From: CAZTLE01 sp964614415
GTDB taxonomy: Bacteria > Bacteroidota > Bacteroidia > Flavobacteriales > Flavobacteriaceae
Assembly: GCA_964614415.1 (NCBI GenBank)
Contig: CAZTLE010000084.1
Span: 1 to 16,664 of the forward strand
DNA length: 16,664 nt
Direction of reading: 5' to 3'
This document shows, one piece after another, positions 7,722 to 14,822 of the stretch. The stretch's first letter is position 1; each line of letters opens with the position of its first letter. The notes below the pieces were generated by a model. It was not told where the DNA came from. It saw nothing but the letters and a program-made list of their open reading frames with translations, and ran no database searches. The position numbers and the translations under genes are program-made.

Positions 7722-8427
7722 TTGGAACGTCATAAAATTTGGAGTTATCGCTGTGCTGATTGCCGTGCTGTTCAGTTTTAGCGGACGTCGAAATGATGCC
7801 CGAAATCTCACCGAATTGGACGTTCGCTTTGTCGATGAAACGCCTCCGTTCATCACATTAAGTACCGTTAATAAATTGTTGATACAAAATGAAGACAGCG
7901 TTACGAGCATAGGTAAAGATAAAGTAGTTTTGAATGAGATGGAGCGTAGGCTTCTTGAGAATCCTATGGTCCGTGATGCTCAGGTTTTTGTTACAGTTGA
8001 GGGAAAACTTGGGGCGCGCATTGAACAGCGGGATCCGATAGCGCGAATAGCAGGATCGCCCCATTATTACCTGGATGATGAAGGCAAGAAAATGCCCTTG
8101 TCTGAGGTACACACAGCACGGGTTCCTCTGGTGACGGGAACCTCCAAAACACAGTTTGCCGAACTAACGCCCCTGCTTTTAAGAATTCGAAACGACGATT
8201 TCATGAGACAAATGGTCGTGGGACTTCATAGGAGAGCAGATGGAGAAGTAGAACTCAGATTGCGCAAGCACGATTTAAAAGTGCTCTTCGGAACCCCGGA
8301 GACAATTGACCTGAAGTTTCAAAACTTCAAGGCGTTCTATCAGAAGACAAAAGAAGACAATACGCTCGAGGGGTACACCCGGGTGAATTTAAAATTTGGA
8401 AATCAGGTGGTAGCCACTAAAAAGTAG
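7711..8427 (+). CDS. ftsQ: Cell division protein FtsQ
   Basis: Bitopic inner-membrane divisome protein that links early and late division proteins. It has 238 residues: a very short cytoplasmic N terminus, one membrane segment at about 8-24 (VIKFGVIAVLIAVLFSF), then a periplasmic part with a POTRA-like stretch at about 35-110 (LDVRFVDETPPFITLSTVNKLL followed by LLENPMVRDAQVFVTVEGKLGARIEQRDPIARI), and a beta domain typical of FtsQ/DivIB. Family sequence conservation is low, and the call rests on topology, the ENPMVRDAQV and EQRDPIARI segments, and position between murC and ftsA. Its start overlaps the murC end by 11 nt and its stop is 3 nt before ftsA, so the three genes are tightly coupled. 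Confidence 0.93.
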   Translation: MRLNWNVIKFGVIAVLIAVLFSFSGRRNDARNLTELDVRFVDETPPFITLSTVNKLLIQNEDSVTSIGKDKVVLNEMERRLLENPMVRDAQVFVTVEGKLGARIEQRDPIARIAGSPHYYLDDEGKKMPLSEVHTARVPLVTGTSKTQFAELTPLLLRIRNDDFMRQMVVGLHRRADGEVELRLRKHDLKVLFGTPETIDLKFQNFKAFYQKTKEDNTLEGYTRVNLKFGNQVVATKK

Positions 8428-8430
8428 ATC

Positions 8431-9753
8431 ATGGAAAACCAAAACATTGCTGTTGGACTTGACATTGGAACGACCAAGATCGTAGCCATGATGGGCCGTC
8501 AAAACGAATACGGCAAAATGGAGATTCTGGGAATTGGAAAATCCCGGAGCCTTGGGGTGCACCGGGGTGTGGTAAATAATATCACCCAAACGATACAGTC
8601 TATCCAGCAGGCGGTACAGGATGCCGAAGCCTCATCGGGCCTTAAGATCGCTGATGTGGTTGTGGGAATTGCCGGGCAGCACATACGAAGTTTGCAGCAT
8701 AGCGACTATATCACCCGGACGAATAGTGATGAGGTCATAGATGAAGAAGACATCGACCGCCTTTGCAACCAGGTACACAAATTGGTGATGCTTCCGGGAG
8801 AGGAGATCATCCACGTGCTTCCACAGGATTTCAAAGTGGATGGACAGGGAGAGGTCAAAGAGCCCATTGGGATGTACGGTGGACGTCTTGAAGCCAACTT
8901 CCATGTTGTGGTGGGGCAGGTGTCTTCCATTCGGAATATTGGGCGTTGTGTGAAGAGTGCCGGATTGGAACTTTCCGGAATTACTCTGGAGCCTCTGGCC
9001 TCTGCGAATGCGGTACTGAGCCAGGAGGAAAAAGAAGCCGGTGTGGCCCTTATCGACATTGGGGGTGGAACGACTGACCTTGCCATTTTCAAGGATGGCA
9101 TCATTCGCCACACGGCAGTAATCCCGTTTGGTGGTAATGTAATTACGGAAGACATTAAAGAGGGCTGCTCCATTATTGAGAAGCAGGCCGAACTATTGAA
9201 GATAAAATTCGGGTCGGCATGGCCCGGGGAAAACAAAGACAATGAAATTGTGTCAATTCCGGGACTTCGAGGGAGAGAACCTAAGGAGATTACCCTGAAG
9301 AACCTGTCCAAGATCATTCATGCCCGCGTTGTTGAGATCATCGAGCAGGCGTATTTGGAGATCAAGAACTATGGGCACGAAGAGCAGAAAAAGAAACTCA
9401 TTGCTGGTATTGTGCTTACCGGTGGAGGATCACAACTTCGGCATTTGAAGCAATTGGTTGAATATATCACGGGGATGGACACCCGTATTGGATATCCCAA
9501 CGAACATCTGGCCGGAGATAGCGATTCGGAAACTACGAGCCCTATGTATGCCACGGCGGTCGGATTGGTGATGAACAGTCTGGAAAACAGAGACAGAGTT
9601 TCTGTGAAACCGGTGGAAGTGGCCGCTGAGAACGAATCGGTTCAGGATGAAGCTACCGATGAAGACCCGGTGAGTGATACGCCTAAAGAACGCAAGCGAT
9701 TTTTCGACAAATGGGCCGAAAAATTTAAAGAGTTTTTGGATAACGCCGAATAG
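8431..9753 (+). CDS. ftsA: Cell division protein FtsA (actin-like FtsZ membrane tether)
   Basis: Actin-fold ATPase that anchors FtsZ to the membrane and recruits later divisome proteins. It has 440 residues. Nucleotide-binding motifs are phosphate-1 VGLDIGTTKIVAM (8-20), phosphate-2 IDIGGGTTD (208-216), and the adenosine motif GIVLTGGGSQL with its glycines at 331-333. The region of about 85-165 corresponds to the FtsA-specific 1C domain. The C terminus has an acidic linker (about 390-415) and then a basic-hydrophobic helix RKRFFDKWAEKFKEFL, the expected amphipathic membrane-targeting sequence. It starts 3 nt after ftsQ. A 123-nt gap containing two repeat arrays separates it from ftsZ. Confidence 0.98.
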   Translation: MENQNIAVGLDIGTTKIVAMMGRQNEYGKMEILGIGKSRSLGVHRGVVNNITQTIQSIQQAVQDAEASSGLKIADVVVGIAGQHIRSLQHSDYITRTNSDEVIDEEDIDRLCNQVHKLVMLPGEEIIHVLPQDFKVDGQGEVKEPIGMYGGRLEANFHVVVGQVSSIRNIGRCVKSAGLELSGITLEPLASANAVLSQEEKEAGVALIDIGGGTTDLAIFKDGIIRHTAVIPFGGNVITEDIKEGCSIIEKQAELLKIKFGSAWPGENKDNEIVSIPGLRGREPKEITLKNLSKIIHARVVEIIEQAYLEIKNYGHEEQKKKLIAGIVLTGGGSQLRHLKQLVEYITGMDTRIGYPNEHLAGDSDSETTSPMYATAVGLVMNSLENRDRVSVKPVEVAAENESVQDEATDEDPVSDTPKERKRFFDKWAEKFKEFLDNAE

Positions 9754-9788
9754 TGCTGAGTACTGAGAATTGAGTATTGAGTATTGAG
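9754..9788 (+). repeat. Heptad array between ftsA and ftsZ, consensus TATTGAG
   Basis: Five consecutive 7-nt units (TGCTGAG, TACTGAG, AATTGAG, then TATTGAG twice), all ending in TGAG, begin directly after the ftsA stop codon. A sixth diverged unit, AAGTGGG, follows. The unit differs from those in the other two dcw gaps, but the 7-nt period is the same. Confidence 0.85.
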
Positions 9789-9810
9789 AAGTGGGACTCA
9801 GGGAACCAAC

Positions 9811-9842
9811 GAATAAACAGATAAACGAATCAACAAAGAAAC
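9811..9842 (+). repeat. Octad array upstream of ftsZ
   Basis: Four exact-length 8-nt units, GAATAAAC, AGATAAAC, GAATCAAC and AAAGAAAC, each ending in AAC. The first two sit in a 19-nt word (9808-9826) identical to 5209-5227 before murG. The array ends 34 nt upstream of the ftsZ ATG and forms part of its A-rich leader. Confidence 0.8.
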
Positions 9843-9876
9843 AGTCAATATAGACCAACCTCACAAAAGATAAACT

Positions 9877-11895
9877 ATGAGCAGCGAAGCAGAATTTGAT
9901 AACATCGCATTTGATCTTCCGAAGAACCAGTCCAATGTGATCAAGGTTATCGGAGTAGGAGGAGGAGGAAGCAACGCGATCAACCACATGTTCATGCAGG
10001 GCATTAAAGGGGTTGATTTTGTGATCTGCAATACCGATGCGCAGGCATTGGAGAACAGCCCGGTACCTATTAAGATCCAGTTGGGGGTTTCCCTTACGGA
10101 AGGATTGGGAGCCGGTGCAAACCCCAAGATCGGAGAACAATCGGCCGTGGAAAGCATGGAGGAGATCAAGAACATGCTGATGACCAACACCAAGATGATC
10201 TTTATCACGGCTGGAATGGGTGGAGGAACCGGAACCGGAGCTGCACCGATTATTGCTAAAATGGCCAAGGAATTGGATATCCTCACCGTGGGAATTGTCA
10301 CCATTCCTTTCCAGTTCGAAGGAAAGATCAGAAATGATCAGGCACAGACCGGGGTGGAGAACCTGCGGCAGAATGTAGATTCACTTATTGTGATCAACAA
10401 TAACAAGCTACGGGAAGTATATGGCAATCTTGGCTTTAAGGCCGGATTCTCAAAGGCAGACGAAGTGCTGGCAACAGCTGCCCGTGGTATAGCGGAAGTA
10501 ATAACACACCACTACACCCAGAATATTGACTTGCGCGATGCCAAGACAGTACTGGCCGATAGTGGTACTGCCATTATGGGAAGCTCTACGGCCAGCGGTG
10601 CCAATCGTGCAGAGGAAGGTATTACGAAAGCCCTCGACTCTCCATTGCTGAATGACAATAAGATAAAAGGTGCGAAAAACGTTCTGTTGCTTATCGTTTC
10701 CGGAACCGAGGAAATTACCATTGATGAGATCGGAGAGATCAGTGATCATATTCAGGACGAAGCCGGTCACAGCGCCAATATCATCATGGGGGTAGGTGAG
10801 GACGAAACGTTGGAAGGAGCTATCTCCATCACGGTAATTGCCACCGGATTCAATGCCGAACAACAAAATGAGATCGTAAATACGGAAGCCAAGAAGATCA
10901 TTCATACACTGGAGGATGATCAAAAGGCTGAGCATGTATTATCGCCGTCCACGACAGCGACTCCGTTGGAGTTACCCAAGGAGCCCGAGATGATCGAAAC
11001 CCCTTCCGAAGAACCTATCATCCGTCATACGCTATTCGAAGAAGACGAGGAGGAGCCGATGGCTCAGAAGGAACTTCCTTTTGAAGGATACATTGAGACT
11101 TCGGAGTTGATCAAAAATATGACCGTAACCTATGAGGAAATAGATATCCATCACCTGGCGGAATTTGAGCAGATCATGATCAACGAGATCGATGTGAATG
11201 ATTTTGTTATTCTGAACCCCGATGCTACCGAAGCCAGTCCGGCTGAAGAAACCGTCGCAGCACAGGAAACACCGGTTGATGCCGAATCAACGGCTGAAAC
11301 CGAGGAACAGATTCTTATGTTTGATCTTCCCGTGCATAGCTCTTCTTCCGAAGAACGGCCTGCAGCCCAGATCAAGGACGAAGAGCCTGAGCTGCTCGTG
11401 TCGCGTGTTGAGGACATTGAAGTGAAAGATCATGTGGAGGTTGTGCCTGTGACCGAAGTTACGGACGAAGGAATCAAAAGATACAGCCTGGATGACTATC
11501 AGGAAATGGAAACTATGTTGAACGAGGCCAAGCCCGGAGAAGAACCTACGGATGAGGAGATCGTTTTTGAGAAGAAGGTTGTGGATGCTCCTGAAACCGA
11601 GGAAGCCGATCCAAACGAACCGGCCGATCCGCTGAACTCACCCATTTCGAAACTGTTGAAAGATCGTACCGAGGAGCGCAAGAAGAAAATGAAGGAATTC
11701 AATTATAAATTCCGCAACAGCGCTTCCAAGATCGAAGATATTGAGAAAGAACCGGCGTATAAGCGGGCGGGAATCACGTTGGATGAAGAAACGCCGTCCG
11801 ATAAAACAAATATCTCACGGACTTCCGTAAGTACGGATGATGACGATATTGAGCTACGACAGAACAACTCGTTTTTACACGATAACGTGGATTAA
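9877..11895 (+). CDS. ftsZ: Cell division GTPase FtsZ with a long C-terminal linker
   Basis: Tubulin-like GTPase that polymerises into the Z-ring. The globular part (about 20-335) has GVGGGGSNAINHM (26-38), the tubulin signature GMGGGTGTGAAP (113-124), FEGKIRNDQA (147-156), and a T7-loop region NIDLRDAKTVLADSG (216-230) in which Asp218 and Asp221 stand where the catalytic aspartates of E. coli FtsZ lie. After about residue 345 comes an unusually long, acidic, low-complexity linker of roughly 300 residues, then a basic helix (RTEERKKKMKEFNYKF), an EPAYKRAGI box, and a terminal peptide ending NNSFLHDNVD, presumably the FtsA-binding tail. At 672 residues it is far longer than the E. coli protein (383); long FtsZ is usual in Flavobacteriia. 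It is the last gene of the cluster and is followed by a strong terminator. Confidence 0.98.
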   Translation: MSSEAEFDNIAFDLPKNQSNVIKVIGVGGGGSNAINHMFMQGIKGVDFVICNTDAQALENSPVPIKIQLGVSLTEGLGAGANPKIGEQSAVESMEEIKNMLMTNTKMIFITAGMGGGTGTGAAPIIAKMAKELDILTVGIVTIPFQFEGKIRNDQAQTGVENLRQNVDSLIVINNNKLREVYGNLGFKAGFSKADEVLATAARGIAEVITHHYTQNIDLRDAKTVLADSGTAIMGSSTASGANRAEEGITKALDSPLLNDNKIKGAKNVLLLIVSGTEEITIDEIGEISDHIQDEAGHSANIIMGVGEDETLEGAISITVIATGFNAEQQNEIVNTEAKKIIHTLEDDQKAEHVLSPSTTATPLELPKEPEMIETPSEEPIIRHTLFEEDEEEPMAQKELPFEGYIETSELIKNMTVTYEEIDIHHLAEFEQIMINEIDVNDFVILNPDATEASPAEETVAAQETPVDAESTAETEEQILMFDLPVHSSSSEERPAAQIKDEEPELLVSRVEDIEVKDHVEVVPVTEVTDEGIKRYSLDDYQEMETMLNEAKPGEEPTDEEIVFEKKVVDAPETEEADPNEPADPLNSPISKLLKDRTEERKKKMKEFNYKFRNSASKIEDIEKEPAYKRAGITLDEETPSDKTNISRTSVSTDDDDIELRQNNSFLHDNVD

Positions 11896-11900
11896 CTTTA

Positions 11901-11920
11901 TTTTGATATGTTTTGATATG
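11901..11920. repeat. Exact tandem duplication of a 10-mer after ftsZ
   Basis: TTTTGATATG occurs twice back to back between the ftsZ stop and the terminator; the second copy supplies the first three bases of the terminator stem. It probably arose by replication slippage. No function is evident. Confidence 0.8.
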
Positions 11921-11948
11921 CGGGCGCCTTTTGGCGCCCGCATTTTTT
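11918..11948 (+). terminator. Intrinsic terminator of the dcw cluster
   Basis: An 11-bp perfect stem, ATGCGGGCGCC paired with GGCGCCCGCAT, closes on a TTTT loop and is followed by six T residues on the plus strand, 22 nt after the ftsZ stop. On the minus strand the hairpin is followed by A-rich rather than T-rich sequence, so it should terminate the minus-strand operon less well. Confidence 0.93.
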
Positions 11949-12258
11949 ATGTTGTGAGTTTTTGATACGTCCGCTTGAGATGTAAGAGGTAATTGATGAT
12001 TACCAGGAACAGGAACACGATCGCGGCCATGACGATGGTATTAGAACCAAACACTGTAGGTAGCATGAAGTAACCTGCCCCCAGCATGATGCCCATGGTT
12101 AAAACTACGAACAGTAGTGTCTTATTAAAGTCCCAAACGGGAGGGTCATTCACAGTCTTGGGCTTTGCCTGAAGGTTGGAAATAAGCGTGTCGGTGAAGT
12201 CGGAAGAGGTCCTGACTTCACTCCGGGCCATGATCTTTTTAATGTTTTCTTCGTTCAT
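11947..12258 (-). CDS. Small two-TM protein coupled to the sigma factor, possible anti-sigma
   Basis: A 103-residue protein with a soluble N-terminal part (about 1-42, MNEENIKKIMARSEVRTSSDFTDTLI) and two strongly hydrophobic segments at about 46-69 and 75-92, then a short basic tail. I do not recognise a defined family. Its ATG overlaps the stop codon of the upstream sigma gene (ATGA arrangement), the usual layout for a sigma factor with a co-translated partner. A short cytoplasmic N-terminal domain followed by membrane helices is what a membrane-bound anti-sigma factor looks like, but no zinc-binding HxxxCxxC motif is present, so that role is an inference from position. The stop codon lies inside the T-run of the convergent ftsZ terminator. 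Confidence 0.75.
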   Translation of the reverse strand: MNEENIKKIMARSEVRTSSDFTDTLISNLQAKPKTVNDPPVWDFNKTLLFVVLTMGIMLGAGYFMLPTVFGSNTIVMAAIVFLFLVIINYLLHLKRTYQKLTT

Positions 12259-12875
12259 AATAATGTTGTTAGTTCGTCTCCCAGGAGTTTGGTGAGCTCC
12301 AATTCCAGGTTGTTACGTCCGCGATGCAGATCCACTTTTATCTTGGATCGTCCGAAACCTGTGATCTCTTCGATCTCGGGTATTTTAAATTCGCATAGGT
12401 AGAACAGCCGCAGGACCAGGGCCTCGTCGGCGCGCAGCTGTTGTAGTGCCATGTTGATATACAGCTGCTGATCTTTGACCTTAAGGCTGTCTGAAGCTGC
12501 TTCGGTTTCCGAAGTAAAATTCGAAGCCGGATTCGAAATATCTGTTGTTCTCCGTTGCTTTTTCAGAGCGTTGTAACTGGTGTTCACAACAATCCGATAA
12601 AGCCAGGTGGCGAAGGCAGCCTCTCCCTTGAAATGGTCGATTTTGGTAAACACATTCATAAAAACCTCCTGCAGTACATCTTCGGCGAGATACACATCCT
12701 TGACAATGGAATTGGCCAATGACAGTGACCGGTCCTTATAGTGATCCACAAGAACCCGGAAGGCGATCATGTCACCCAATCTCACCCTTTCCAACAGGGA
12801 AGTTTCGTTATGAAGCGGTTTATTTTTCAACTCGTCGGCGCAGGTAGTGAGCAATGAGCAAACCCAAAGCGCCAA
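12255..12875 (-). CDS. ECF-type RNA polymerase sigma factor
   Basis: Sigma-70 family protein with regions 2 and 4 only, as in extracytoplasmic-function sigma factors. Region 2 runs from AFRVLVDHYKDRSLSLANSIV through AEDVLQEVFMNVFTKI to ATWLYRIVVNTSYNALKKQRR; a polar linker follows; region 4 runs from LQQLRADEALVLRLFYLCEF through IPEIEEITGFGRSKIKVDLHRGR. Such factors redirect RNA polymerase to a small regulon in response to a signal. The coordinates give the longest frame (206 residues, ATG at 12875), which overlaps the upstream gene by 56 nt. Its first 15 residues (MALWVCSLLTTCADE) look like out-of-frame coding sequence, so a TTG start at 12830 (191 residues, 11-nt overlap) is biologically attractive. 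The regulon cannot be told from this window. Confidence 0.92.
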   Translation of the reverse strand: MALWVCSLLTTCADELKNKPLHNETSLLERVRLGDMIAFRVLVDHYKDRSLSLANSIVKDVYLAEDVLQEVFMNVFTKIDHFKGEAAFATWLYRIVVNTSYNALKKQRRTTDISNPASNFTSETEAASDSLKVKDQQLYINMALQQLRADEALVLRLFYLCEFKIPEIEEITGFGRSKIKVDLHRGRNNLELELTKLLGDELTTLL

Positions 12876-13149
12876 AAACGAGGATCGTTCCCCAAATAAG
12901 CAGATCCATGGTGTCTTCGGTCAGAGGGAAGGTCGTGTAAATTGCCGAAACCAGAATTCCGATTCCTAAGCCCAATACAATGCAAGCTGCATCAATGTAT
13001 TTGAACCTTCCTGAATTCGATGACCCGGTGAGCCCCCGTTCGATCATCAGTTTTTTGATGAAATAGGTATATCGGGCAATGATGTAAACGATTACGATGA
13101 ACCCCGTAACGATGATCAGGCCGCCGCCCAGTTCAGTGAAATTTTCCAT
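12820..13149 (-). CDS. Small three-TM membrane protein in the sigma operon
   Basis: A 109-residue protein with hydrophobic segments at about 8-30, 51-73 and 83-103, a basic loop between the first two (KKLMIERGLTGSSNSGRFK), and a basic C terminus (RRRVEK). It resembles small proteins encoded next to ECF sigma factors in Bacteroidota, some of which carry the DUF6249 label; I hold that family assignment only weakly. It starts 11 nt downstream of the serine hydrolase stop, and its end overlaps the sigma gene. It could be a membrane sensor or an accessory to the sigma pathway, but nothing in the sequence shows a catalytic or binding site. Confidence 0.78.
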   Translation of the reverse strand: MENFTELGGGLIIVTGFIVIVYIIARYTYFIKKLMIERGLTGSSNSGRFKYIDAACIVLGLGIGILVSAIYTTFPLTEDTMDLLIWGTILVFGALGLLIAHYLRRRVEK

Positions 13150-13160
13150 AGAAGTATAAA

Positions 13161-14261
13161 TTAAAATTGTTCGTCAATTAATGTTCCCAGGATTTCCAGG
13201 AAAGGTAGCAATTTGTCTGAGTTGGTGAAGGCCACGATCCCGTAGTCTTTTTCCGGGACAAACATGGTATACGCCTGGAAATCATGGTTATTACCGGTAT
13301 GCAAATGCATGGTTCCGTAGGGCATAGGCTTCTGTGAAAACCCCAGGCCCCATGCGTTTTGCCCGGTATCTGTGTACAATTCACTTTCAACGTCCAGGAC
13401 ATTTTGTGGAGCGAGCATTTCTGAGAAAGTCTCAGGTTGCAGCCCCTCTCGCTTAAGCATGGCAATGATGAACCGGGCGTATTCCGAAGCTTCACTGTGA
13501 ATGCTGGAAAAAGCGTTGAAGGTTTTTCCGCTCCAACCACCGGTATCGTTGGTTGTAGGTTCGCCGTCCTGATTATGGCCGTATACTTTGTGTTCGGCCA
13601 GGTAATCGTTCCAAAGGAATGATGTGTTTTCCATACCTAATGGAACCGTCACGTTCTTTTCAAATATCTTGTTGAATTCCGATTTCCAACCCACACCGTG
13701 CAATACTCCAATGATGGCTGCAAGGTATTGATAGGCCTCGCCCGAATAGGAAAAGCCCGTACCCGGTTTGAATTTCAGTTTTATTTGCTGACCATTGCTG
13801 AAGTTGGGGAATCCGCTGCTGTGAGATAATACCATCCGGGCTGTCAGGAGTTTGTAATCCGCTACCGAAGCACTATCTATCGCCGGATGTGGTAGGTATT
13901 TGTACAAGGGTTTGTCCAGGTCCAGAACGCCCTTATCCGCCATTTTGAGGGCGAAATAAGCAAAGATGGGTTTTGACAGGGAAGCTCCTTCAAAGATGCT
14001 TTGTTTTGAAACCGGGATTTTGGTGGAGCTGTTCGTAACTCCGAATGTTTCGTGATAGGAAACCTCCGCCTTGTTGATAATGGCAATCGAAAGTCCAGGC
14101 ATTTCGAGGGAATCCATAGCTCTCTCAATATGAGCGTTGAGATCCGAAACCGGGACCGTTCGCCCGCCAGGGGTGTATATCACCTGAGATGATAAAGTAC
14201 TGTGAAGGCCCGGCAAGAGGAGCAGGGCTATAAAAAACCTTTTGAAAATTGTTGTTCTCAT
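13161..14261 (-). CDS. Exported serine hydrolase, beta-lactamase/DD-peptidase fold (class C like)
   Basis: A 366-residue protein of the beta-lactamase (PF00144) type. An N-terminal hydrophobic segment (FKRFFIALLLLPGLHSTLSS, about 6-25) looks like a signal peptide. The early strand MPGLSIAIINK (54-64) is typical. The catalytic motifs can be placed: SxxK as Ser94-Leu-Ser-Lys97 in EGASLSKPIFA; the YxN-like motif as Tyr172-Ser-Gly, where glycine replaces asparagine; and the KTG-like box as HTG at 321-323. The changed second and third motifs are common in family esterases and peptidases and argue against a clinically typical beta-lactamase. The likely role is hydrolysis of a peptide or ester in the periplasm; the substrate is unknown. 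It is the first gene of the sigma operon, with the next gene 11 nt downstream. Confidence 0.9.
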   Translation of the reverse strand: MRTTIFKRFFIALLLLPGLHSTLSSQVIYTPGGRTVPVSDLNAHIERAMDSLEMPGLSIAIINKAEVSYHETFGVTNSSTKIPVSKQSIFEGASLSKPIFAYFALKMADKGVLDLDKPLYKYLPHPAIDSASVADYKLLTARMVLSHSSGFPNFSNGQQIKLKFKPGTGFSYSGEAYQYLAAIIGVLHGVGWKSEFNKIFEKNVTVPLGMENTSFLWNDYLAEHKVYGHNQDGEPTTNDTGGWSGKTFNAFSSIHSEASEYARFIIAMLKREGLQPETFSEMLAPQNVLDVESELYTDTGQNAWGLGFSQKPMPYGTMHLHTGNNHDFQAYTMFVPEKDYGIVAFTNSDKLLPFLEILGTLIDEQF

Positions 14262-14361
14262 GTCAATCCGAATAGAAGTTAATAACTGCTGTTTTCGGGA
14301 TTGGACAATCGTAAAAACGAAAAGGTTACAAGGATGTCTGGAATCCTGTCAGCTCAAGGTA

Positions 14362-14763
14362 TCACGCCGCTCGCGCGGGCAGGTTCCGATCAAAGAGCGC
14401 TTTTACATGCGGTTTGTTGAGTTCAATGATCGTGAATACCCCTAATAGGATACCAAGAACCCCGGAAAGGCAGTTAAGTACGGCGACCACCAGGATGAAG
14501 TTGTAATTCCGGGCTTCGGCTATGTATTTGCCTGCCAGCAAGGTAACCACTCCAAAGGCTACGGTTAGGAGCACCCCGATACCTCCGAATATGATCACAA
14601 TAATGCCCGGATTAAACTCATGGAATTCGGGCTCGTTCACGTTCATTAGGACCGCGCCAAATCCTACATAGACGATAAAGATCAGGGAGATCAATAAGTT
14701 GAGAACTCCTTTAACGATAAACAGGATGCGAAACGTGCCGAGGTTATTAGTAGTTGTTTCCAT
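14362..14763 (-). CDS. Small four-TM membrane protein of unknown function
   Basis: A 133-residue polytopic protein with hydrophobic segments at about 10-38, 52-76, 88-108 and an intervening short one, ending in a conserved-looking cytoplasmic motif FTIIELNKPHVKALF and an ARAA tail. The IELNKPxVKxLF ending is shared by many small uncharacterised bacterial four-TM proteins. No catalytic residue is evident. It stands alone, 100 nt upstream of the serine hydrolase gene and 50 nt downstream of marR, and has its own plausible promoter. Confidence 0.8.
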   Translation of the reverse strand: METTTNNLGTFRILFIVKGVLNLLISLIFIVYVGFGAVLMNVNEPEFHEFNPGIIVIIFGGIGVLLTVAFGVVTLLAGKYIAEARNYNFILVVAVLNCLSGVLGILLGVFTIIELNKPHVKALFDRNLPARAA

Positions 14764-14792
14764 GATATGAGTGCTTACTCTATATTGGTTGG

Positions 14793-14822
14793 CGAAGGTA
14801 TAAAATTGTTACACTAAACAAG
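14793..14822 (-). promoter_or_regulatory. Possible Bacteroidota sigma-70 promoter for the four-TM protein gene
   Basis: On the minus strand TACCTTCG matches the Bacteroidota -7 consensus TAnnTTTG except at one base, with a CTTG 18 nt upstream as the -33 element (consensus TTTG, usual spacing 19-21). It is 30 nt from the ATG of the downstream gene and overlaps the marR stop codon. The spacing is slightly short. Confidence 0.35.

Noticed and set aside
8706..9317. Long minus-strand ORF of 203 codons inside ftsA, and a similar 162-codon one inside murD (2670-3158)
   Set aside because: Both are antisense to strongly conserved genes, match no recognisable family, and are explained by the codon use of the plus-strand gene.
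9430..10140. Minus-strand ORF of 236 codons spanning the ftsA end, the gap and the ftsZ start
   Set aside because: It is antisense to two conserved genes and passes through the repeat arrays, giving low-complexity protein; no initiation signal is seen.
13161..14261. Serine hydrolase as an antibiotic-resistance class C beta-lactamase
   Set aside because: The second motif is YSG rather than YxN and the third is HTG rather than KTG, so a general esterase or peptidase role is more likely.
14327..14352. Imperfect hairpin after the four-TM gene as an intrinsic terminator
   Set aside because: The stem is short and bulged, and the downstream T-rich sequence is interrupted; too weak to list as a feature.
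14242..14445. Plus-strand ORF of 67 codons between the serine hydrolase and four-TM genes
   Set aside because: It overlaps both minus-strand genes, has no family resemblance and no recognisable start signal.
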